In this document: piece after piece, positions 6,810 to 13,948 of the stretch
How the letters are laid out: every line of letters begins with the position of its first letter
How positions within the stretch are numbered: the stretch's first letter is position 1
Source of the DNA: Akkermansiaceae bacterium UBA5020
Lineage (GTDB): Bacteria; Verrucomicrobiota; Verrucomicrobiia; Verrucomicrobiales; DEV007
Direction: 5' to 3'
DNA: 17,751 nt
NCBI GenBank assembly: GCA_002396885.1
Contig: DGXY01000050.1
Location: 21,489 to 39,239, forward strand
The notes under the pieces: generated by a model
Databases searched by the model: none
Seen by the model: only the letters and a program-made list of their open reading frames with translations
Told to the model about the DNA's origin: nothing
Program-made: the position numbers and the translations under genes

Positions 6810-9368
6810 TCAATCGATCATCCGGAAATCCGCGCTCGCGAGCAAGGCCTGAGACACGTCCCGCCAGCGCTTTTCCGATTCCTTGGCGGCATCAGCGCCT
6901 TCTGGCAGCGGCGCTTTCAAAAATTCGTCCACCAGTTTCCGCTCTTCCTCATCCGGCGCTCGATCGAGACAGCGTCGATAGACCTCGTCGATTCTCGCGT
7001 CCTCCCTTGCCTCCATCACCCGCTTCGCCACGGCCGTGGCCTGAGCCAGAACAAAGTCGCTGTTCATCAGGTAGAGCGCTTGGGGCGGGACGTTGGTGCT
7101 GTCGCGTTTCCCCGTGACGAGGCTGGGCTCAGCGAAGTCGAATTGCCTCAGCACATCGGGCAACTGATCGCGCATCACGGGCAGGTAGACGGATCGATGG
7201 GGCGATCCATCAAGGTCCCCGGGGATCTTCGGGTTGAAGGGAATCATCGCGGCGGACTGCACCTCCAATTCCGCGACGAGGGATCCGGCCCGGGGCGACC
7301 AATCGAGTTCACCTGAAGCCGCCAGCATCGCATCGCGGATGGATTCGGCATCGAGGCGGCGTTTCGAATGACGCCAGAGAAGGCGGTTGTCCGGATCCTT
7401 TAAAAAGGCCTCCTCCCGCCAGGTCGAGGCCTGTTGGTAGGTGCGCGAACTCACGATCGCGCGGATCAGCGCCTTCACCGACCAGCCCTCTTCGACAAAT
7501 CGCGTCGCGAGATAATCGAGCAGCTCGGGATGGCTCGGAGCAGATCCGCTGCGACCGAAATCATCGACCGTCTCGACCAAGCCCGCGCCGAAAAGATGGG
7601 TCCAGACCCGGTTCACCATCACGCGAGCCGTCAGCGGGTGATCGGGATCGGCGATCCAACGGGCGAGATCGAGACGCCCACTCGTGTCCGGCGGCACCGC
7701 CCCTTCACTGGCGAGCCCGAAGAGTGCCGGCACCGCCCGCGGCACGATCTCGGCGGGATGGGCCAACTCGCCGCGCTCGTAACGGGGCGAATCGACTTTC
7801 GACGGGGCCTCGAGCACGCCCATGGCAAGCGGCAGGGCGATTCCGTTTTCATCGACGGTCGCAAGCTTGCCGACCACGGGGCCACGCGTCCAGAGGATGC
7901 GGAGGGCTTCGCGGAGCATCTCGTTGAAATCGAGCTGTAAATCGCGTCCCTCGGCCTTCGCCTTTTCGCCCTTTTCGCGTCCCGCCTTTTCATCGGCCTC
8001 AAGTTGGGCGAGCTTCGCGTGTAGATCGGCGACTTCCTTTTTCGTGATCGAGAGGTTCGGGATGAGCTGTCCCGGGAGGTCCGGCAAGCGGATCAGTTTC
8101 CCGCCACGGTTGTTCTCTGAATCGACCCAGGTGCCGTACCGGGTGTCGGTGCTCTTGAAAATCCCCGCCAGGGCGTAATAATCCGTCATCGTCACCGGGT
8201 CGGATTTGTGATCATGGCAGCGAGCGCAGGCAAGTGAGGTGGCGAGAAAGGCGCGGGAAAGCGCGTCGATCTGCTCATCGGCGACATCGGCGGCGAACTG
8301 GGCCGGATTCTGCTCGGCGAGACTCTTCGGCCCCATCGCGAGGAAACCCGTCGCGATAAGGAACCGGGCGCGTTCGGCGTCGTTTTCCGCAGGCAGCAAG
8401 TCTCCTGCAAGCTGCTCGGTCAGGAAGCGGTCGTAGGGCAGGTCGCGGTCGAAGGTATCGATGACGTAGTCGCGATAACGCCACGCGTGAGGATAGATCA
8501 GGTTCGCCTCCTTGCCGTTCGACTCGGCGAAGCGCACCACATCGAGCCAATGGCGCGCCCAGCGTTGACCGTAGGCGGGGCTGGCAAGGAGAGCGTCGAT
8601 GGTTTCCGTAATCGGTAATCGGTGATCGGTCTTCCGTGTGGTGGACTGAGCGATGACTGATGGCTGATTACCGATGACCGAAGACGGCGGCAGCCCGGTA
8701 AGGTCGAAACTCAATCGGCGTAAAAACACCACGGGATCCGCATCAGGTGAGGGCTCGAGGCCATTTTCTTCGAGCTTGGCGAGGATGAAGCGATCGATTT
8801 CGTTGTAAGCCCAGTCGCGCCGCTTTGGTTCAGGGATTCTTGAGGCGACGACCGGGAGGAAACTCCAATGCTGCTTGCGGCTCTCGAAATCGTCGCCGGT
8901 GCGGCCGTCCTTTCCGTTCGCGCTTTCGCGGGGATCGGCGGCTCCGGTGGTGATCCATTGCTCGAAGTCCTTCAGGGTGGACTCGGAGAGGCGGTCCTTC
9001 CGCGGCGGCATCTCGAGATCGGGATCGCTGTGGCGGATCGCGGCGAGGAGGAGGCTCTCTTCCGGCTTGCCGGGCGCGAGCGCCGGACCCGAATCACCTC
9101 CTCGCAGGACGGCCTCGCGATCGTCGAGCCGCAACCCACCCTTGGCTTTGCCCGATTCGATCGAGTGACATTCGAGGCAATGCTCGACGAGCACGGGACG
9201 GATTTTGGATTCGAAGTGGGCAAGCGCCTTGGCGTCTTCCGCAAACCCGAAGCCGCTATTTGTGCCCAAGAAACCCGACAACGCCGCCATCACGCACGCG
9301 AAGCGTGGCGGGGCAGGCTCCCGCCTGCCCAAGCGCGGCCGATCTCCCGTCTTCGCCAAAGCGTTCAC
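6810..9368 (-). CDS. secreted PSD1/DUF1549/DUF1553 cytochrome-like protein
   Basis: This family combines a planctomycete-type cytochrome C domain (PSC1) with DUF1549 and DUF1553; it is secreted and usually paired with DUF1501. The 852-residue product shows a hydrophobic signal-like stretch (about 24-43), a haem-binding-type CLECH motif at 64-68 within VLVEHCLECHS, DUF1549 at about 186-405 (WAYNEIDRFILAKLE, LRRLSFDLTGLPP, WARHWLDVVRFAESNG, and a second CARCHDHKSDP at 381-391), a charged helical linker, and DUF1553 at about 545-810 (HPLTARVMVNRVWTHLFG, SHPELLDYLATRF, RTYQQAS). Start: GTG at 9368 has AGGA 7 nt upstream; ATG at 9290 would give a shorter protein without a good ribosome site, so the start is not settled. 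Residues about 229-258 are encoded by a heptamer repeat and differ from the normal family pattern. It is divergent from the sulfatase gene and upstream of DUF1501. Function is unproven; a role in polysaccharide breakdown is inferred from context. Confidence 0.92.
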   Translation of the reverse strand: MNALAKTGDRPRLGRREPAPPRFACVMAALSGFLGTNSGFGFAEDAKALAHFESKIRPVLVEHCLECHSIESGKAKGGLRLDDREAVLRGGDSGPALAPGKPEESLLLAAIRHSDPDLEMPPRKDRLSESTLKDFEQWITTGAADPRESANGKDGRTGDDFESRKQHWSFLPVVASRIPEPKRRDWAYNEIDRFILAKLEENGLEPSPDADPVVFLRRLSFDLTGLPPSSVIGNQPSVIAQSTTRKTDHRLPITETIDALLASPAYGQRWARHWLDVVRFAESNGKEANLIYPHAWRYRDYVIDTFDRDLPYDRFLTEQLAGDLLPAENDAERARFLIATGFLAMGPKSLAEQNPAQFAADVADEQIDALSRAFLATSLACARCHDHKSDPVTMTDYYALAGIFKSTDTRYGTWVDSENNRGGKLIRLPDLPGQLIPNLSITKKEVADLHAKLAQLEADEKAGREKGEKAKAEGRDLQLDFNEMLREALRILWTRGPVVGKLATVDENGIALPLAMGVLEAPSKVDSPRYERGELAHPAEIVPRAVPALFGLASEGAVPPDTSGRLDLARWIADPDHPLTARVMVNRVWTHLFGAGLVETVDDFGRSGSAPSHPELLDYLATRFVEEGWSVKALIRAIVSSRTYQQASTWREEAFLKDPDNRLLWRHSKRRLDAESIRDAMLAASGELDWSPRAGSLVAELEVQSAAMIPFNPKIPGDLDGSPHRSVYLPVMRDQLPDVLRQFDFAEPSLVTGKRDSTNVPPQALYLMNSDFVLAQATAVAKRVMEAREDARIDEVYRRCLDRAPDEEERKLVDEFLKAPLPEGADAAKESEKRWRDVSQALLASADFRMID
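8608..8685. repeat. two opposed heptamer arrays inside the DUF1549 coding region
   Basis: The first array has four units: GTAATCG (8608-8614), GTAATCG (8615-8621), GTGATCG (8622-8628), GTCTTCC (8629-8635). The second has units of the same family on the other strand: CGATGAC (8651-8657), TGATGGC (8658-8664), TGATTAC (8665-8671), CGATGAC (8672-8678), CGAAGAC (8679-8685), with GACTGAG (8644-8650) as a possible sixth. Read on the reverse strand, the second array gives GTCTTCG, GTCATCG, GTAATCA and so on. The reading frame of the host gene stays open through all of it. Confidence 0.8.
9311..9330. repeat. GC-rich perfect hairpin at the start of the DUF1549/1553 gene
   Basis: GGGCAGGC (9311-9318) and GCCTGCCC (9323-9330) form an 8-bp stem with loop TCCC. 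If translation starts at GTG 9368 it encodes residues about 13-20; if it starts at ATG 9290 it lies in the leader, 21-40 nt upstream. It looks like another dispersed palindromic unit rather than a terminator (no T-run). Confidence 0.6.
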
Positions 9369-9457
9369 TGTCCGATCCTGTTCTTTTGCGACAAATCATT
9401 CAAGCTTTTCCGGCCAGCGAAACGTGGCATTTCTTAAAGAATCTGCTTCATTCCGCC
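9369..9457. promoter_or_regulatory. divergent intergenic region, likely two promoters
   Basis: These 89 bp separate two divergent genes and are more AT-rich than the flanks, so promoters for both should lie here. I cannot place confident -35/-10 boxes. A small symmetric site TTCTT-A-AAGAA at 9431-9441, 16 nt before the sulfatase ATG, is a possible operator. The region would allow shared regulation of the sulfatase and DUF1549/1553 operons. Confidence 0.4.
9376..9379 (-). promoter_or_regulatory. Shine-Dalgarno site supporting the GTG start at 9368
   Basis: AGGA on the reverse strand, 7 nt upstream of GTG 9368. The competing ATG at 9290 has no purine-rich site at the right distance, which favours the longer protein. 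Confidence 0.5.
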
Positions 9458-11092
9458 ATGCCGTTCCCGCGATTCGTCGTTCCGCTCCTGCTCCTTGCCA
9501 TCCTCGCCCCTTCCTGGGCCGAGGCGCAGCGAAGCAACAGCAAGGGCAAGGAAGAACCGCCGCCCCCCTCGCCCGAGGAAATCGCCCGTCTCGAAGAACT
9601 CAAGAAGCTGCCCAACCTCATCCTCATCCTCGCCGATGATCTGGCGTGGGACGACCTCTCGCCCTTTGGTCACGAGTCCATCATGACCCCGAATCTCCAG
9701 CGCCTCGCCGACGGGGGGATGCGCTTCGAGCGGGCCTTTCTCACGACTTCTTCGTGCAGCCCGACCCGGGCCAGTCTCATCACCGGACGTTACCCCCATC
9801 AGACCGACGCCGAGCAGCTCCATTGGCCCGTCCCGAAAGGCCAGGTCACCTTCGTCGAGAAGCTCAAGGAAAAAGGCTATTGGACCGGTGCCGCCGGCAA
9901 ATGGCACCTCGGCGACGCCATGCGCGATCGTTTTGACAAAATCCTCGAAGCCGATGAATCCGGCTTTCAACTGCCCGCCGGCGATGCCGCCAAAAGCGGC
10001 GAGTTCGCCGAGACCACCGATGGCGACGCCCAGAGCGGATGTGCCGATTGGCTCCCCCTTCTTCAGGCCCGTGCCGCCGACCGCCCTTTCTTCCTCTGGC
10101 TCGCCGCGCTCGATCCGCATCGCCCTTATCATGAAGCCATTCTCGAGGACGGCGCGCGCCCCGAGGAAGTGAAGCTGCCGCCCTACCACCCCGACACCCC
10201 GGCGGTCAGGGCCGACTACCAGAGCTACTACGACGAAATCACCCGCCTCGACCGCCACGTCGGCGCGGTCCTCGATGAACTCGATTCCCAGGGACTCTCC
10301 GAGAAGACCATCGTCCTCTTCTTCAGCGACAACGGCCGCCCCTTTCCCCGCGACAAAACCACCCTCTACGATAGCGGCATCCGCACACCGCTCATCGTGA
10401 AATGGCCCGGAATGATCGAGCCTGGTTCGGTCTGCGAGCGTCTCGTCAGCACCGTCGATCTCGCCAAGACCCTCCTCACCATCGCAAAAATCGAAAAGCC
10501 TGGCATTGCTTTCGAGGGAGTCGATCTCCATCCCCTCTTCGCCGATCCCGCCAAACCCCTCCGCGAATACATTTTCGCCGAGAAGAATTGGCACGATTAC
10601 GAAGACCGCAGCCGCGCCGTGCGCAACGAACGCTACAAATACATCCGCAACGACTACCCCGATCTGCCGCTCACCCCGCCCGCCGACGTCGTGCGCAGCG
10701 CCACCTACGTCGAGCTCCTCCGCCTCCTCGAAAAGAACGAACTCACCGGGGCCCAGCAGATCCACTTCCTCACCCCGCGTCCCGCCGAGGAACTCTATGA
10801 CCTGCGCCTCGATCCCCACGAGCTGACCAATCTCGCCGCCGACGACCGATACGCCCCCATCCTTCGCGCCATGCGCGCCGCGCTCACGGATTGGGAGATC
10901 AAGACCGAAGACCAAAAGCCGGACGAACGCACCCCTGACGAGTTCGACCGCCTCACCGGCCTGCCGACCCCCGCCCGGATCCGCCCGCGTCCCTCAAAAG
11001 AGGAAATGGCTGACGCCCGCGTCGCCAAGGCGAAGGAAAGGGACAAAGCCGCGCCCGAGACCAGCAAGCCTTCCACCACTCCGGCACCCTGA
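9458..11092 (+). CDS. secreted type I (formylglycine-dependent) sulfatase
   Basis: Sulfatases of this class hydrolyse sulfate esters, here probably of an extracellular or periplasmic glycan. The 544-residue product has a clear signal peptide (hydrophobic 6-20, likely cut after A-E-A at 23). The core shows metal ligands in LILADDLAWDD (D60, D61), the sulfatase signature C100-S-P-T-R with ASLITGRYP, where C100 would become formylglycine, then AAGKWHLGD (K148, H150), ALDPHRPYH (H221) and FFSDNGRPF (D291, N292), plus GIRTPLIVKWPG. The C-terminus is a charged tail rich in K, E, P and A, past the usual family end. I chose ATG 9458 because the signal peptide starts there; the frame is open further upstream to 9260 but that part overlaps the divergent gene. 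Activation needs a formylglycine-generating enzyme encoded elsewhere. The next gene starts 6 bp downstream. Substrate is unknown. Confidence 0.94.
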   Translation: MPFPRFVVPLLLLAILAPSWAEAQRSNSKGKEEPPPPSPEEIARLEELKKLPNLILILADDLAWDDLSPFGHESIMTPNLQRLADGGMRFERAFLTTSSCSPTRASLITGRYPHQTDAEQLHWPVPKGQVTFVEKLKEKGYWTGAAGKWHLGDAMRDRFDKILEADESGFQLPAGDAAKSGEFAETTDGDAQSGCADWLPLLQARAADRPFFLWLAALDPHRPYHEAILEDGARPEEVKLPPYHPDTPAVRADYQSYYDEITRLDRHVGAVLDELDSQGLSEKTIVLFFSDNGRPFPRDKTTLYDSGIRTPLIVKWPGMIEPGSVCERLVSTVDLAKTLLTIAKIEKPGIAFEGVDLHPLFADPAKPLREYIFAEKNWHDYEDRSRAVRNERYKYIRNDYPDLPLTPPADVVRSATYVELLRLLEKNELTGAQQIHFLTPRPAEELYDLRLDPHELTNLAADDRYAPILRAMRAALTDWEIKTEDQKPDERTPDEFDRLTGLPTPARIRPRPSKEEMADARVAKAKERDKAAPETSKPSTTPAP

Positions 11093-11098
11093 CAGAAC

Positions 11099-12073
11099 AT
11101 GAAAACGCCCCTTTTGCTGCTCGCTCTTTTCCTTTTCGCCACCTCCGCCCGGGCCGACTTCACCTGGACCGACACCCCCGGTAAACACCTCGAGCTCACC
11201 TACGGCGACAAGCCCGTCGCCCGATACGTCTACGAAGCCATCGACGAAAGCTCGCCCGCACGTCGCGACGAGACCTACAAGCCCTTCTGCCACCTCTACA
11301 TGTATCAGTGGGAGCACTACGGGAACCTCCTCACCAAAGGACCCGGCGGCAAATTCCCCCATCACCGCGGGGTTTACTACGGCTTCAACCAGATCTCCTA
11401 CAGCGACGCCGCCGGGAAAAGGCATGAGAAAGTCGACGTCTGGCATTGCCGCAAAGCCCACCAGGTCCATCGCCGATTCACCCATCAGGAAGCCTCCGCC
11501 GCTGCCGCCTCCTTCACCTCCGAGATCGATTGGGTCGGCGACGATGGCGTGCCCTTCGCCACCGAGTCGCGCACGATGCGATTCTCACTGAACGGACCCG
11601 ACGTCATCGTCGATTTCGAATCCACCCTCGCCCCCCAGGTCGCGGAATTGAAGCTCGACGGCGATCCACAGCACGCCGGCTTCCACTTCCGCGCCCACAA
11701 CGAGGTGAACGACAAGACCTCCAACGCCACCTATTACCTGCGTCCCGTGAGCGGCATCGGTCAGCCAGGCGTCGCCATCAACTGGAGCGACAAGGCCGAC
11801 AACGATCAGACCCGCGACCTCCCGTGGAAGGCCATGTGCATTACCCTGCGCGAGACCCAGGTGACCATTTCCTACCTCGATCATCCCAAGAATCCCAAAC
11901 CCGCCCGCGCCAGCGAACGGCAGTATGGCCGTTTCGGAACCTACTTCGCCACCACCGTGAAAAAGGAAAAGCCCCTCACCGTCCGCTACCGCCTGGTGGT
12001 TCATCCAGGTGAGTATGAGGACGCCGCCGAGGTCGAGAAACTGAGCCAGGCTTTTTTGAAGGAGAAGCCGTGA
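11099..12073 (+). CDS. DUF6807 (PmoA-like) secreted protein
   Basis: The 324-residue product has a signal peptide (hydrophobic 4-17, likely cut after A-R-A near 19) and matches the DUF6807 family, often labelled PmoA by early annotation although a link to methane oxidation is not credible here. Recognisable segments are YVYEAIDES, KPFCHLYMYQ, LTKGPGGKFPHHRGVYYGFN (a conserved His pair), DVWHCRKA, HFRAHNEV and, near the end, PLTVRYRLVVHPGEY. Members are common in Verrucomicrobiota and Planctomycetes, often beside sulfatases, oxidoreductases and DUF1501 proteins. The gene starts 6 bp after the sulfatase stop, so the two form one operon and probably act on the same extracytoplasmic carbohydrate pathway. 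The enzymatic activity is not something I can state. Confidence 0.88.
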   Translation: MKTPLLLLALFLFATSARADFTWTDTPGKHLELTYGDKPVARYVYEAIDESSPARRDETYKPFCHLYMYQWEHYGNLLTKGPGGKFPHHRGVYYGFNQISYSDAAGKRHEKVDVWHCRKAHQVHRRFTHQEASAAAASFTSEIDWVGDDGVPFATESRTMRFSLNGPDVIVDFESTLAPQVAELKLDGDPQHAGFHFRAHNEVNDKTSNATYYLRPVSGIGQPGVAINWSDKADNDQTRDLPWKAMCITLRETQVTISYLDHPKNPKPARASERQYGRFGTYFATTVKKEKPLTVRYRLVVHPGEYEDAAEVEKLSQAFLKEKP

Positions 12074-12087
12074 CTCGAGGATCAAAA

Positions 12088-12152
12088 ACTCTTACTCCCC
12101 GACCAGCCTAGCGAATTGAGTAGGAGTAGGAGGTAAGAGTAGGAGTATGAGG
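12088..12152. repeat. purine-rich short-period repeat with inverted partner
   Basis: Positions 12118-12152 are built from variants of TAGGAG/TAAGAG. ACTCTTAC at 12088-12095 is a perfect inverted match to GTAAGAGT at 12133-12140, so a transcript could fold here. It occupies most of the 87-bp gap between the DUF6807 and DUF58 genes. The end of the repeat supplies the ribosome site of the DUF58 gene. Confidence 0.7.
12149..12152 (+). promoter_or_regulatory. Shine-Dalgarno site of the DUF58 gene, repeat-derived
   Basis: GAGG lies 8 nt before the ATG at 12161. Several further AGGAG-like words sit upstream within the same purine-rich repeat, too far to act on this start. Confidence 0.6.
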
Positions 12153-12160
12153 TTGAACCT

Positions 12161-13081
12161 ATGAAAAAGCCCCGCACCGCCAACGAGGAATCCCGCAGCG
12201 AGATCACCGAGATCCTCCGCAAAGTGCGCAAGATCGAACTGCGCACCCGTGGGCTCGTGCGCGAGAGCTTCGGCGGTGAATACCACAGCTGCTTCAAGGG
12301 CGAGGGCATCGACTTCGAGGACTTCCGCGAATACCAGCCCGGCGACGAGGTGCGTTCCATCGATTGGAATGTCACCGCCCGCATGGGACATCCCTACGTG
12401 AAGAAATTCACCGAGGAGCGCGAGATGACCGTCTTCGTTTGCATCGACATCAGCGCCTCCGGCGATTACGGCAGTCTCGGCCCCAGCAAACGCGAAATGA
12501 TGGCCGAAGTCGCTGCCCTCCTCGCCTTCAGCGCCCTTCAGAACAAGGACAAGGTCGGCCTCATTCTCTTCACCGACGAGGTCGAACTCTACCTGCCTCC
12601 GAAAAAGGGCACGGCCCACGCCCTGAGGCTCATCCGCGAGGTCCTCCACTTCAAGCCCACCGGTCATCGCACTTCCCTAACCGCTCCCATTCACCTCCTC
12701 AAAAACGCCGTGCGGAAACGTTCCCTCGTTTTCCTCATCTCCGACTTTCTCTTCCAAGAAGACCTCGGCAACGACCTCCGCGTCGTCAATCGCAAGCACG
12801 ACCTCGTCGCCATCCAGGTGAGCGATCCCGCCGAGCTCGCCCTGCCCGCCGTCGGCTACGTCCGCCTCGAGGATCCAGAGACCGGCCGCCAGGTCGAGGT
12901 GAATACCTCCAACCCCCGCGTCCGCGCCGCCTACCTCGCCGAATCGCGCCGCTGGCAAGAGGAGATCGACCGCCAGTTCAAACGTCTCGGTATCGACAAA
13001 CTCGCCCTCCGCACCGACGAGGAATACCTCCCCGTTCTCCACGGCTTCTTCAAGCGCCGCGTTCACCGCGCCGTCGCCTGA
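12161..13081 (+). CDS. DUF58 domain protein (MoxR-associated, VWA-like)
   Basis: DUF58 proteins carry a von Willebrand A-like fold and normally work with a MoxR AAA+ ATPase, which they are thought to help in metal insertion, complex assembly or stress tolerance. The 306-residue product shows the family signature GEGIDFEDFREYQPGDEVRSIDWNVTAR (about 47-74; interrupted by no gap), then a MIDAS-type metal site DISAS (D96, S98, S100), KVGLILFTDEVE, GHRTSL and LVFLISDFLF. It has no membrane segment, so it is the short cytoplasmic DUF58 form. It is preceded by a good ribosome site and followed 12 bp later by a small membrane protein that fits the usual operon. A MoxR gene, which usually lies directly upstream, is absent; DUF6807 lies there instead. 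Confidence 0.93.
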   Translation: MKKPRTANEESRSEITEILRKVRKIELRTRGLVRESFGGEYHSCFKGEGIDFEDFREYQPGDEVRSIDWNVTARMGHPYVKKFTEEREMTVFVCIDISASGDYGSLGPSKREMMAEVAALLAFSALQNKDKVGLILFTDEVELYLPPKKGTAHALRLIREVLHFKPTGHRTSLTAPIHLLKNAVRKRSLVFLISDFLFQEDLGNDLRVVNRKHDLVAIQVSDPAELALPAVGYVRLEDPETGRQVEVNTSNPRVRAAYLAESRRWQEEIDRQFKRLGIDKLALRTDEEYLPVLHGFFKRRVHRAVA

Positions 13082-13093
13082 CCCTCTTTGGTG

Positions 13094-13675
13094 ATGCACC
13101 CGATCCTCTTTCATCTCGCCCAAGCCGCGATCGGAACGCCGGTTGCGAACGGAGAAGTTCCCGAGGGGATCTACGACATCATTGTGCCCGAGGCCGAGCG
13201 TCCTCTCTGGCCGCTCTTCGTTTATCTCGCCATCGCCCTCCTTCTCATCGCCGGACTCGTCTGGCTCGTCCTCTTTCTTCTGCAAAACCGCGATCCCCGT
13301 CTCGCGCCCGGCAGTCCAGCGGTCCGGGCTCAGCGTGAATTGGAGGCGATCGAGCGGCAGAGCGACGAGCTCTCTTCGAACGCCTTTGCTCTCGCTGTCT
13401 CCGAGACCTTGAAAAACTACCTCGCCGAGCGCCACCGCGACCGTGTCCGCTACGAGACCGCCGAAGAATTCCTCGCCCGCCTCTCCCGCGAAGGCACCAG
13501 CCTGCCCCCCGCCGCCCAGGAGGAGTTACAAGAGTTCCTCACCTCCGCCGAGGAAGTGAAGTTCGGTCACCGCTCTGATGCCGCCGCCTTCTGCCAACCC
13601 CTCCTGAAAAGCGCCCGTCAGCTCGTCGGGCTCTGCGAGACCGTCAACGCGCCCGAAGGGAGCAAGAAGGGGTGA
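13094..13675 (+). CDS. single-pass membrane protein downstream of DUF58 (DUF4381-like)
   Basis: The 193-residue product has a short N-terminal extracytoplasmic part, one strong membrane segment (about 38-64: P-L-F-V-Y-L-A-I through F-L-L-Q) and a cytoplasmic, charged helical domain with L-K-N-Y-L-A-E-R and Y-E-T-A-E-E-F-L-A-R-L near the middle and EEVKFGHRSDAAAFC near 155. This layout and its place after DUF58 match the DUF4381-like membrane component of MoxR/DUF58/Bat operons; I assign it mainly by context. Start choice: ATG 13094, GTG 13091 and TTG 13088 are adjacent and in frame, with no ribosome site to decide among them. The stop is followed by a repeat-rich spacer, not by the VWA proteins BatA/BatB that often come next. 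Confidence 0.75.
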   Translation: MHPILFHLAQAAIGTPVANGEVPEGIYDIIVPEAERPLWPLFVYLAIALLLIAGLVWLVLFLLQNRDPRLAPGSPAVRAQRELEAIERQSDELSSNAFALAVSETLKNYLAERHRDRVRYETAEEFLARLSREGTSLPPAAQEELQEFLTSAEEVKFGHRSDAAAFCQPLLKSARQLVGLCETVNAPEGSKKG

Positions 13676-13743
13676 GGTAGGTAAGGCGGGGCGGCCTAGC
13701 ATCGCCGAGATGTAATCGCACTAACATCGTGCGAGGAAGAGGC

Positions 13744-13857
13744 GGCCTGCGGAACACGCAGAAAACACGGAGTAACAGAGGACAGAGAAAAATGCCGCAG
13801 GAGCCGCCATGGGCAAAGTCACTTCTTTTTCCGTGGTTTCTGCGTGTTCCGTAGGCC
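13744..13857. repeat. long inverted repeat (27-bp arms) in the longest intergenic gap
   Basis: Arm 1 (13744-13770, begins GGCCTGCGGAACACGC) and arm 2 (13831-13857, ends GTGTTCCGTAGGCC) are inverted copies matching at 25 of 27 positions, around a 60-nt spacer. The spacer begins with purine-rich short-period sequence (13771-13790). The rest of 13676-13948 shows no gene; no promoter for the lipoprotein could be placed with confidence. Confidence 0.85.
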
Positions 13858-13948
13858 GACCCATCCCTCAACCCTTCGCATTTCCTTGGCCACACTTTTC
13901 CGCCACTTGCAGATGCCACTGAAATCCGCTTCATTCGATCATCCACGC

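Noticed and set aside
8608..8685. CRISPR or phase-variable homopolymer tract
   Set aside because: Units are 7 bp and degenerate with no spacers; the variation between units makes polymerase slippage less likely than in a pure tract.
9260..9457. Upstream extension of the sulfatase
   Set aside because: It would put 66 residues before a perfect signal peptide and overlap the divergent gene and its hairpin.
9434..10915. Long open reading frame on the reverse strand opposite the sulfatase
   Set aside because: The forward frame carries every sulfatase motif; the antisense product is low-complexity (G, E, V, A rich) and is a by-product of GC-rich third codon positions.
11099..12073. Methane monooxygenase subunit (PmoA) reading of the DUF6807 gene
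   Set aside because: The protein is soluble with a signal peptide and lacks the membrane helices of true PmoA; the label comes from legacy annotation of this family.
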